DNA of 64,000 nucleotides, from the NCBI GenBank assembly GCA_964592425.1, contig CAZQCG010000025.1, forward strand, positions 11,569 through 75,568. Direction: 5' to 3'. Source of the stretch: Viridilinea sp964592425 (GTDB lineage Bacteria > Chloroflexota > Chloroflexia > Chloroflexales > Chloroflexaceae). The first letter of the stretch is position 1. Each line of letters starts with the position of its first letter. Of this stretch, positions 48,365 through 64,000 are shown one piece after another. Under the pieces are notes generated by a model. The model was given only the letters and a program-made list of their open reading frames with translations. It had not been told where the DNA came from and searched no databases. The translations under genes were made by a program, and so were the position numbers.

Positions 48365-50476
48365 TCACATTGGCTCCGGCGGTCGGATACGCCAGAGCAT
48401 TGGCCCCAGCCAGATCCAGAACGTATTGGCCAGGACAACGCCGCCCATGATTAGCATCGCCAGCCGCCCTGCCCAGCCCCGCTGCCAGAGACGCTCGCCT
48501 GCAACAGCTGCGCCAAGCGCGACTACCCAGACGATAAACATCAGCCAGCGGGGGCTGTTGGAAACGCCTGCTACAAACGGAAAGATCGCAAACACGCTCG
48601 CCACAACCAGACTGCCCAGCATCAGCCATAGCAGGGTGCGCCCTGGCCCCAGCCCTTGCTCGTCACGGCGTATCCGGCGAGCAAATTGCCAGATTCCTGC
48701 TGGCAGCAGCAAAAAGGGGAAGAGCCCGAAGTGTATCACAAAGCCGTCACGCCAGAGCCGCTGCCAGAGGATGGCCCTACTCACCGGGGCTCGCCCCGCA
48801 ACGGCCGTTAGCCCACCCACCTGGGCCGTGGCCAGTTGTTCGCGAAACATTGGCAGGTAAGCACTGTAGAAGAAGATCACCGCAAAGAGCCCCACCCCGC
48901 CCAACACCAGGCTAAAAGGCCAACGGATCTGCCTGGCCCAGGGAATGCCACGCCCGCTTAGCAGCCAGATCAGGGCGATCAGTAGCCCTGCCAGCAATGT
49001 GGTGTTGATCAGAAAGCCGAAGTGGCCCAAAAAGACCAGGCTGAGGAGCAAGCCGAGCAGTAACCCTGGCATCAGCCACGACCATACTTGCGGAACGCGC
49101 TCTGTGCCTCGCCAACACTCCAGTACCAGTACGACCCCCGTCAGGGCCAGCAGATGAAAGAACTGAGTGTAAATATGGGTACTAAAAGACCACCAGGTGG
49201 TCATAAAAGTGGCAGCCGTAAGAATGTAGATCGCTGCCGCCAGGAAGGCCGTTCGCTGACCAATAGCCCGCACGGCCAGGGCGTAGACCAACGCGGCACT
49301 GAAGGCGTCGGCCAAGGCCCCGCTAAACTGCAACAGGGTGCGGGGGCTAAGACCAAGTAGCACCAGCGGCGCAACTAGCGTGTAAGGTCCCGGCGGATAG
49401 GGAAAAGGCACCCCCCGGTTAATTGAGACCAGCGCAAGCTGGCCCCAAACCGTCTCGTTGAAACGGTTGTGGTGAAAACCAATATCCCCATGCATACTCG
49501 CCGGGTAGAGCCGGCCACCGTAACGCAGGGCGAAGCTTAACACAATCAACAGCACCAGCCAGCCGACGAGTGATCCATCCAACGGCAACATCAAGCGCCT
49601 TGCCAGCCGTGGCAAAAACCAGCCCGTAACAAGAGCCAGTGGATAGGCCAGCGCACAGGCGATCAGCACCGCCTCGGCACCAAAGGCCCAGCGGGGTGGA
49701 TCAAGCAAGGCTGCCAGGGCAACCAGCCCTGCCCCGAGGCCCAGGGCCGGGAGTGCCGCCCATGGTGGCTGCACCGGCCCCAGATCGACAGCCCTGCCTG
49801 AGCGCAGCGCTGCCTGCAAGGTGAGCCAGCCTAGCCCAACAGCGATCAGCCAGGCACCAGTGGCATACCAGTCAGGTAGCACCAGCCCAGCGCTTGCCAG
49901 GCTCACCAACTCAACCCGGCTCAGGCGCGCCCCAAGCGCACGTGGATCACCCGCAAGACTGAAGGTGTCCGTATGGATGCTCAAGATGAGCTTGCCAGCC
50001 TCGACCAGGGACGCTGGGACAAGCACATGCTGGATCCCGCCCGCCGCCGGTAGGCTCAGCCGCCCCAGCGACACACCCCCGGCGAAGAGTTCGTAATCAC
50101 GCGGGCTGATCGCCTGCACTGCCGCCGGTGTGGCCAGCCAGTGCAGGCGTACCAGCAGCGTGCGGCCACCCACACCCGGCACGACGATGCGCGCTCCATC
50201 GGTGCTCCAGCGATAACTGCCCAGATCGTCATACTCGGCCGTGTGAAAGCCCTGCACCAGAGGTAGATCGCTGCCAACCCCCTCTTCATAGCCAACATCG
50301 ATCTGATAGGCGAAGGGCAGTTGTGGCACCAGCAGCAGAATGAACAGCAGTAAGCCGAGCGTTATCCATAGGCCGCGCTGAACCACGCCACCCACCTCAG
50401 TGGATAGCCAGACGAACCGGGCCGCCCCATAGCGGTCGGCCCGGGCCCCTGGCTGCACTGGTGCCTCACCTGGCAT
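48365..50476 (-). CDS. large polytopic membrane protein, possibly a GT-C glycosyltransferase (paralogue 2)
   Basis: 703 aa. Same plan as the protein at 44079-46127: first helix (LGLLLFILLLVPQLPFAYQ), extracytoplasmic beta domain with VPGVGGRTLLVRLHWLA, then 10 or more helices. The loop HGDIGFHHNRFNETVWGQ and RGVPFPYPPGPYTLVAPLVLL matches the paralogue. Starts 9 bases after the rpoC stop, so it is probably carried on the rpoBC message. Role unknown; envelope glycan synthesis is a guess from topology. Confidence 0.75.
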   Translation of the reverse strand: MPGEAPVQPGARADRYGAARFVWLSTEVGGVVQRGLWITLGLLLFILLLVPQLPFAYQIDVGYEEGVGSDLPLVQGFHTAEYDDLGSYRWSTDGARIVVPGVGGRTLLVRLHWLATPAAVQAISPRDYELFAGGVSLGRLSLPAAGGIQHVLVPASLVEAGKLILSIHTDTFSLAGDPRALGARLSRVELVSLASAGLVLPDWYATGAWLIAVGLGWLTLQAALRSGRAVDLGPVQPPWAALPALGLGAGLVALAALLDPPRWAFGAEAVLIACALAYPLALVTGWFLPRLARRLMLPLDGSLVGWLVLLIVLSFALRYGGRLYPASMHGDIGFHHNRFNETVWGQLALVSINRGVPFPYPPGPYTLVAPLVLLGLSPRTLLQFSGALADAFSAALVYALAVRAIGQRTAFLAAAIYILTAATFMTTWWSFSTHIYTQFFHLLALTGVVLVLECWRGTERVPQVWSWLMPGLLLGLLLSLVFLGHFGFLINTTLLAGLLIALIWLLSGRGIPWARQIRWPFSLVLGGVGLFAVIFFYSAYLPMFREQLATAQVGGLTAVAGRAPVSRAILWQRLWRDGFVIHFGLFPFLLLPAGIWQFARRIRRDEQGLGPGRTLLWLMLGSLVVASVFAIFPFVAGVSNSPRWLMFIVWVVALGAAVAGERLWQRGWAGRLAMLIMGGVVLANTFWIWLGPMLWRIRPPEPM

Positions 50477-50485
50477 ACCGAACGA

Positions 50486-55078
<4,593 letters not shown>

Positions 55079-55109
55079 TCGGCTCACTCCTGTGGCGGAA
55101 GATAGGAAC

Positions 55110-58799
<3,690 letters not shown>

Positions 58800-59070
58800 C
58801 TCTTCAGTGTCGTCACGAACCCACGCACAGCGGCGCGGGCCACGCAGACCTCAAGCTGGCACTGACTGGTCAAGCGAGAAAGCGCGGCGGATCGTGATCG
58901 GCGGGTAGGCGTAGCGGGCGACAACAAGCAACACACCGGCCACACCCGAACAGCGCCGAGCCTCGTTACGAGACCAGAAACAGGAATGGCCGGCCCGTAC
59001 CAGCCACCCATATCGCGGGAGGTCTGTATAACTGGCCGGAGCAGGCAGCCTGTTAAAACTGCGAAAGAAA
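58800..59070 (-). other. rpoB leader
   Basis: About 265 bases between the predicted promoter start and rpoB, transcribed but without a supported gene. No clear hairpin with a T run is seen. Its length leaves room for attenuation or a protein-binding leader. Confidence 0.5.
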
Positions 59071-59098
59071 ATTATACCACACCTTGTACAAGAGTCAA
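59071..59098 (-). promoter_or_regulatory. rpoBC promoter
   Basis: Minus-strand TTGACT (59098-59093), 16-bp spacer, TATAAT (59076-59071), with a TGG extension before the -10. Strong match, as expected for rpoBC. Confidence 0.7.
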
Positions 59099-59225
59099 GG
59101 TTATTCTTTACTAGGGCAAAACAACGGGTCAAGCCAAACCCGTCCGAGTATTGTACCACATCCAAACGCACCATGCAGGCGGTCTGACGACTTTGCAAAG
59201 GCGGGGAACACTTCTGTGCATTTGG

Positions 59226-59254
59226 TTGACATTGTGTTGTTTATAAGCTAAGAT
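59226..59254 (+). promoter_or_regulatory. promoter of the MarR-type regulator gene
   Basis: TTGACA (59226-59231), 17-bp spacer, TAAGAT (59249-59254). Predicted start near 59261, giving a leader of about 100 bases. Confidence 0.65.
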
Positions 59255-59358
59255 AGGGCGTCAGCTGAAATGTTTTTTGCAAGAATAATCGATGCTTCAG
59301 GGACCGACGGCGCTTCACTGGCGACCCGCCACCGGCCACCTACCGAGGAGGCCTTTCT

Positions 59359-59838
59359 ATGAACGCGATCAGTAGTCAGAACGAGACGATCACGGCGATT
59401 GACGATCTCATTCGCCAGATTACCTGGCAGAGTCACAAGCAACTGCTTCAGACCTTGAACCGTGCCGAGATCAGCCTGACCCTACCGCAACTGGTCACCC
59501 TCTTTGCCATTCGCAACGCAGGGACATGCCGTATGAGCGAACTGGCCGAAAGCACCCAGCAGTCAGCTGGCACCCTGACGGGGATTGTTGATCGCCTGAT
59601 CGACGACAATCTGGTGGGGCGGGTGCGCGACATTGAGGATCGGCGCGTGGTACAGGTTATGTTAACCTCTCAGGGCGACGAGCGCCTGGCCCGCGTTGAG
59701 CAAGCCCGGTACGAGGATATGGAGCAGATCCTGCAGCAATTCAGCGACAACCAGATCGTCGATCTCGAGGGTCTGTTGCGCATGCTCCTCAGTGGAATCC
59801 AGGATCTGCTTCACAACGAGGTTTTGAGCCTCAGCTAA
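59359..59838 (+). CDS. MarR family transcriptional regulator
   Basis: 159 aa; GAGGAGG lies 7 bases before the ATG. Winged helix: TLPQLVTLFAIRNAGTCRMSELAESTQQSAGTLTGIVDRLIDDNLVGRVRDIEDRRVVQVMLTSQG, with the DRR wing motif. MarR proteins bind palindromes and respond to phenolics or oxidants. Neighbouring genes do not reveal the target; autoregulation is usual. Helices at both ends form the dimer. Confidence 0.93.
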   Translation: MNAISSQNETITAIDDLIRQITWQSHKQLLQTLNRAEISLTLPQLVTLFAIRNAGTCRMSELAESTQQSAGTLTGIVDRLIDDNLVGRVRDIEDRRVVQVMLTSQGDERLARVEQARYEDMEQILQQFSDNQIVDLEGLLRMLLSGIQDLLHNEVLSLS

Positions 59839-59883
59839 CCTACGCCAGCTGCTGCGGCATAGGGTTCAGCACCACGCCTCTCG

Positions 59884-60726
59884 TCAGATCGGCAAGCCCA
59901 GGTCTTCTAGCCAGAAGCGTAACCAGGCCATACTGGCGAGGATCACGAGGGTCGGGAAGAGGGCAATGATGGCCGGGCGGGCAAGTTGGGTCAGGTGGGT
60001 CACGCGGCTTTCGTAACCAAGGAAGAGTGCACTGAGCAACAAGCTTACCAGGTAGAGCACGCCCGTGATACCGAAGAAGGCCCCAAAGGCGAGGGGCCAG
60101 TAGAGTAGTTCCAGGTTGCCGTAGATCGCCGCCAATATCAGCAGGTTAAGCCCAAGCAGGGCCGGTAGCTCCCACCAATGCTGGAGGATCGGCTGGTCAG
60201 GTTGCACATCCTGGCGCAGGCTATTGGTGAAGATCAAGTGCAGGGTGACGGCAATAGCAATGCCCATACCCATGCCGGTGAGGGTGCGCAGCAAGTTGGC
60301 AGGTGGGTAGAGCCCGGCCATACCGAGATCGACAGCCAATGAGTTGAAGCCGTCTACGGCCATGATCAGCACAAAGAGGCCCAGGCACAGGTTGATCGGC
60401 CAGGGTGGCACCCCTCCGGCACGCCCACGCCCGCCAGCATAGAGCATGATCAGGGTGAGCAGAAAACTGAGGTAGATCCCACTGTTGCGAGCGCAGATGG
60501 GAAACTGGGCCCCGCCAAGGGTGATGTTGTGCTGCTGGGCACACACCCCATGCACAACGGCGTAGAGCTTCCAATCGAGCGGTGCCCCCGGCCAGAAGAG
60601 CAGGGCCAGCAGCAGCATACCAAAGAGCCCGATCGCAAGCCAGAGCCAGGGGCGTTCCACCCGGGCCGGTGGCGTACCAAGGGTGGGCTGGGGTAGGCGC
60701 GGGATGTCGGTTGGCGGATGATTCAT
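59884..60726 (-). CDS. DUF2085 membrane protein
   Basis: 280 aa with about seven membrane helices. VHGVCAQQHNITLGGAQFPICARNSGIYLSF is the DUF2085 signature with its conserved His and Cys residues. Function unknown; the Cys/His pattern suggests a metal or redox role. Its ATG overlaps the stop of the thioredoxin-like gene, pointing to a shared redox task. Confidence 0.85.
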   Translation of the reverse strand: MNHPPTDIPRLPQPTLGTPPARVERPWLWLAIGLFGMLLLALLFWPGAPLDWKLYAVVHGVCAQQHNITLGGAQFPICARNSGIYLSFLLTLIMLYAGGRGRAGGVPPWPINLCLGLFVLIMAVDGFNSLAVDLGMAGLYPPANLLRTLTGMGMGIAIAVTLHLIFTNSLRQDVQPDQPILQHWWELPALLGLNLLILAAIYGNLELLYWPLAFGAFFGITGVLYLVSLLLSALFLGYESRVTHLTQLARPAIIALFPTLVILASMAWLRFWLEDLGLPI

Positions 60727-61295
60727 TGCAATGCGGCAAGGCGCTCGGCAAGGGTTGTCGCCGAGAGACCACCGATATGACGGGCGACAATCCTGCCGTC
60801 ACGGTTGATAAAATAGCTGACGGGTAGACTTGTGACTCCATAGCGGTCACCGATGTCACCGCTAAGATTGGTGATCAGTGGGAAGTCAAGGGGCACGGCG
60901 CTGTTACTGGCAAAGCGGGCAAGCGCCTCGGGCAGTTCGTTGCGGTTGACGGCCAGAATCGCCAGATCACCGTTCGCCTCGGCGTAAGCCTGGGCCAGCA
61001 CGGGCATCTCCTCGACACAGGGCTGGCACCAGCTGGCCCAGAAATTGATCAGCACAGGACGGCCACGCAGATCACTGAGGCGCTGGGTGCTGCCGTCGGC
61101 CAGGGTATAGCTGAAATCAGGGGCCAACTCCCCCTCAACCAGCTTACCACTACCTGGCGTAAGCAGCTGGCTTTCGAGTGCGATCATGCCAGCCTCAGTG
61201 GGCAGGGTAGGCAGGGTAGCAGGGCGCGCCTCGCCGCATGCGCTGATAAGAGTTGCCACAAGAAGGAGGCATAGGTAGTATTGCATAGGCTTCAC
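60723..61295 (-). CDS. TlpA-type thioredoxin-fold lipoprotein
   Basis: 190 aa. Lipobox LISAC near residue 20; the GTG start at 61295 keeps a Lys in the signal peptide, whereas the ATG three codons later does not. PVLINFWASWCQPCVEEMPVLAQAYAE holds the CQPC redox pair, and SLPVSYFINRDGRIV the cis-Pro loop. Reduces or isomerises disulfides outside the membrane, often for cytochrome or copper protein maturation. Start codon shares one base with the stop of the GGDEF gene. Confidence 0.92.
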   Translation of the reverse strand: MKPMQYYLCLLLVATLISACGEARPATLPTLPTEAGMIALESQLLTPGSGKLVEGELAPDFSYTLADGSTQRLSDLRGRPVLINFWASWCQPCVEEMPVLAQAYAEANGDLAILAVNRNELPEALARFASNSAVPLDFPLITNLSGDIGDRYGVTSLPVSYFINRDGRIVARHIGGLSATTLAERLAALQ

Positions 61296-63847
61296 TAGAA
61301 ATCCGCCATGTTCCGTTCGGCCACGACAAGCTGATCACGCCCACCGGCTTTGGCCAGGTAGAGTGCCTCATCGGCGGCGCGGATGAGTTCGGCCATACTC
61401 TCATGATGCTGGCGAGCGGCAAGACCAACCGAGATCGTCACCGGGTCAAGCCGACGACCCAGGTAATCAATCCGCAGGGTACGGATGAGCATGGCCATCG
61501 CTTCGACACGGGTACGGGTCTCCGCAAGGGAGGAGCCAGGTAAGACAAGCAAAAACTCCTCGCCACCATAACGACAGGCAATATCACTGCGACGAATACC
61601 GTCACGGAAGACCCAGGCCACTTCGCGTAGCAGGATATCGCCAGCCTCGTGGCCATAACGATCATTAAAGCGCTTGAAATGGTCGATGTCAATCATCACA
61701 ACACAAAGGGGGTCACCCTCACGCTGCACACGGTGCAGTTCACGTGGCAGGCTGGCCTCAAGGTAGCGCCGGTTAAAGAGCCCGGTGAGTGGATCGTGGG
61801 TAGCCTGCTCGCGCAGGGCCTCGCGCAGGTCGATATTAGCGAGGGCCAGTTTGATCGCATCACCAACCGAGAGCAGCAGTTCAATCGGTGGCTCGTGGGT
61901 ACCAGCAACACTGAGCACACCATAGAGCTCACCCTGGACAGCGAGCGGCAGGCAGCAGTGGCAGATGGCCGAAGACTCGGCGGTATGCTGACAACGAGGA
62001 GCATCGTGGTCGGGCTTGACGATGTGCAACTGGCCAAGGCGCAGGGCCCAGCAGGCATCAAGACCAAAGGTCAAGCGTAACGGCGGCGCACCGCCCCAGT
62101 GGCCAAGCACCTCAACCCGGTGAGCACCGGGCTGGCGTACCGCCAGGTAGCCGCGATGCTCAGGGAAGAGGGCGGCAAGGCAGATGCCAATCACCTCGGC
62201 AGTCTCTCTGCGATTCTGGCAGACCTGCAACAGGTCGTGCATCTGGTTGATCTGCACAACCTCAGAGGTACGGCGGCGCGCATCAAGGATCGCCTGTTCG
62301 AGGCGCGTATTGGCTGCCTGAAGCAGATGCTCGGAATGCCGGCGATCACTAATGTCGCGGTTGACGCGCACCGTGCCGGTAGGCTTACCATACTGATCAC
62401 GCAGCAGACTGACGATCGACTGGATGGCCGTGAGTGTTCCGTCAGCGCGGCGCTGCTCAACCTCACCACTCCAGGTATCGTTGCGCAGGAGGGCACGCTC
62501 TACATCTTCTTCGCTCTCAGCGATATAGCGTGTCTCGATCAGTTCAGGCAGTTTACGCCCAAGCGCCTGCGCAGCGCTCCAGCCATAGATGCGCTCGGCA
62601 GCCGTATTCCAACTGCTGATGCGTGATTCGCTGTCGGTTGCAATCACCGCGTCGGTGATCTGGGCCAGCAGGTTCGCCTGGTAGTGAACCCGGTCGTAGA
62701 GGATGCGCCGATCGGTAATATCCTCGACAAAACCAACCGTCTGCCAGACCTGGCCAGCCTCGTCGCGGCGGAAGACCGTCTCACGGCTGCGCATCCAGCG
62801 CCAACTGCCGTCACGGTGGCGAAAACGGTATTCATTTTCGACAATCTGGCCATCCTCAGCCGAACGCATCGCATCAAGCAGATGAGTAAACTGGGGATGG
62901 TCGTCGGGATGCAGTAGGGTTGCAACAAACTGCTCGCCGAGGGCCTGGATCTCGTCAGGTGCATAGCCCAGTAGGTTGGCAATGTGCCGGTTAGTATAGA
63001 TGTTCTGCTGCGCTTTTATATCAAAGATATAGATTCCAGCGGGCAGAAGTTCGGTGATCCTCTCGATAAAATTCTGACTGGCGGCCAGCTGTAACTCGGC
63101 CTGCTTGCGAGGAGTAATATCGCGCCAGGATGCGATAAAGCCATCACCGAAACGACTGGCGCGAATATCAAACGCATGACTCAGCAAGAGATCACCATCG
63201 TGATTGGTATAGGCCAGGCTCTCGCGGCTGAGCGGGATGCCGGTATTGACCAGGTCACAGTAGGCAGCGAAGAGGCCACTTTCACGATGGCCGGGGCGCA
63301 CCTCAAGCAGACGATGGCCGATCTGGGCTTCACGGCTGAGCTGAGTACTGACACAGGCGGCTTCATTAACGTAATCGATACGAAAATCGACAATGGTGCC
63401 GTCGACAGCGCGGATGGCGCTATAGATACCAAAAGAGTCGAGCATATTCTCAACCGAGGCGCGAAACCGTTCTTCGCTGGCACGCAGGGCCTGCTCAGCA
63501 GTATGGCGGGCAGTTATATCGCTCCGAACCACAATCACGCCGATGATCGCCCCATCGGCGGCACGCATAGGCTGAAAACGATACTCGCGCGCACCGGGCA
63601 GGTGATCCGCCTGGCCCACAACCTCGACACTATGGATCTCACCACGGAGGGCGCGGTCGTAGTAGCCCTGCCAGATAGCCCGCTGTTCGGTAGAGAGCTC
63701 AGGATAGAAGATACTCTGGCCGAGGAGGAAGGCGCGGCTGGTAAGCACCTCCATAAAAGTGCGGATCTGCTGGTTGGCATAGAGGATACGATAGGCGAGA
63801 TCAACCGCCCAGACCGCCTCTTCGATCTGGTCAAGCAAGGTTGGCAA
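61295..63847 (-). CDS. diguanylate cyclase with PAS and GAF sensor domains
   Basis: 850 aa. About four PAS domains (roughly 5-120, 125-245, 255-380, 385-505) with PAC motifs such as ENEYRFRHRDGSWRWMRSRE, then a GAF domain (about 520-665), then GGDEF (about 680-845) with FNRRYLE, DIDHFKRFNDRYGHEAGD and active-site GGEEF. Makes cyclic di-GMP from GTP. No membrane helix, so a cytoplasmic sensor. An RxxD inhibitory site is not obvious. The start is doubtful: TTG at 63847 is the first usual start codon after an in-frame stop at 63953-63955, and no good ribosome-binding site is seen. Confidence 0.9.
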   Translation of the reverse strand: MPTLLDQIEEAVWAVDLAYRILYANQQIRTFMEVLTSRAFLLGQSIFYPELSTEQRAIWQGYYDRALRGEIHSVEVVGQADHLPGAREYRFQPMRAADGAIIGVIVVRSDITARHTAEQALRASEERFRASVENMLDSFGIYSAIRAVDGTIVDFRIDYVNEAACVSTQLSREAQIGHRLLEVRPGHRESGLFAAYCDLVNTGIPLSRESLAYTNHDGDLLLSHAFDIRASRFGDGFIASWRDITPRKQAELQLAASQNFIERITELLPAGIYIFDIKAQQNIYTNRHIANLLGYAPDEIQALGEQFVATLLHPDDHPQFTHLLDAMRSAEDGQIVENEYRFRHRDGSWRWMRSRETVFRRDEAGQVWQTVGFVEDITDRRILYDRVHYQANLLAQITDAVIATDSESRISSWNTAAERIYGWSAAQALGRKLPELIETRYIAESEEDVERALLRNDTWSGEVEQRRADGTLTAIQSIVSLLRDQYGKPTGTVRVNRDISDRRHSEHLLQAANTRLEQAILDARRRTSEVVQINQMHDLLQVCQNRRETAEVIGICLAALFPEHRGYLAVRQPGAHRVEVLGHWGGAPPLRLTFGLDACWALRLGQLHIVKPDHDAPRCQHTAESSAICHCCLPLAVQGELYGVLSVAGTHEPPIELLLSVGDAIKLALANIDLREALREQATHDPLTGLFNRRYLEASLPRELHRVQREGDPLCVVMIDIDHFKRFNDRYGHEAGDILLREVAWVFRDGIRRSDIACRYGGEEFLLVLPGSSLAETRTRVEAMAMLIRTLRIDYLGRRLDPVTISVGLAARQHHESMAELIRAADEALYLAKAGGRDQLVVAERNMADF

Positions 63848-64000
63848 AGCAATACGGCTGCTCCGCTCGCTCGGCGCAGCAGCCTCAAACTCATTGATCA
63901 GGCGATGGGTAGTACGCCGACCCAGCCAACACCCCTCGTGGTTATCATATCTTTACCCAGAACGTTTATGCTACTACTGGAGCTGGTAGGATAGGGGGGC
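63848..64000. other. upstream region of the GGDEF gene, nothing else recognised
   Basis: About 150 bases to the window edge. The reading frame of the GGDEF protein stays open to 63953 without ATG or GTG, so the true N-terminus could lie here with a rare start. No promoter stands out. Confidence 0.4.

Overview
The window looks like GC-rich chromosomal DNA of a filamentous member of the Chloroflexota, most likely order Chloroflexales (Chloroflexus/Roseiflexus/Oscillochloris-like). The strongest sign is an intact six-gene set for the 3-hydroxypropionate bi-cycle, the CO2-fixation route known from this group. Its malyl-CoA lyase closely resembles the Chloroflexus enzyme as I remember it. A long charged insert in RpoC, a ba3-type oxidase and LGFP-like surface proteins fit the same assignment. 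I do not assign genus or species.

Region 1 (1-10.8 kb) is accessory. After the tail of a VWA-type membrane protein and two small minus-strand genes comes a tightly coupled plus-strand operon: a MraZ-like regulator, a 70-aa protein, a NACHT ATPase fused to a formylglycine-generating-enzyme-like (C-type-lectin fold) domain, a CHAT (caspase-like) protease, a zinc amidase of the peptidoglycan-amidase type, and a protein I read as a bacterial gasdermin. Overlapping or touching start and stop codons, and a short beta-type motif found in both the NACHT protein and the CHAT tail, suggest one sensor-protease-pore cell-death system. A short motif repeated every 11 bp lies upstream of the operon and also at the start of the divergent small gene. 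It is a candidate operator for the MraZ-like protein. This is the most novel part of the window.

Region 2 (10.8-27.2 kb) is mostly housekeeping. It holds a pfkB pseudogene broken at a perfect inverted repeat, an operon tpiA-CNNM/CorC-VWA-surE-ppk1, a membrane M50 protease, an ECF-like sigma factor, a DHH-like phosphoesterase, HNH and YraN nucleases, hisD-yggT-spermidine synthase-like, and a secreted LGFP-type protein.

Region 3 (27-35.4 kb) holds rplY, then the carbon-fixation operon smtA-smtB-mct-mcl-mch read leftward, and meh divergent from smtA followed by a cyclophilin. Together these enzymes cover malate activation, malyl-CoA and methylmalyl-CoA cleavage and the mesaconyl-CoA isomerisation steps of the bi-cycle.

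Region 4 (35.6-64 kb) holds an EF-G-like GTPase, a membrane peptidase, ThpR, a ba3-type cytochrome oxidase module with a SCO-type copper protein, a tRNA-Leu/tRNA-Gln pair, two paralogous polytopic membrane proteins, ssb, a stand-alone Lrp ligand-binding protein, rpoBC, a MarR regulator and a GGDEF-thioredoxin-DUF2085 operon. No rRNA genes, CRISPR arrays, transposases or phage structural genes were seen.
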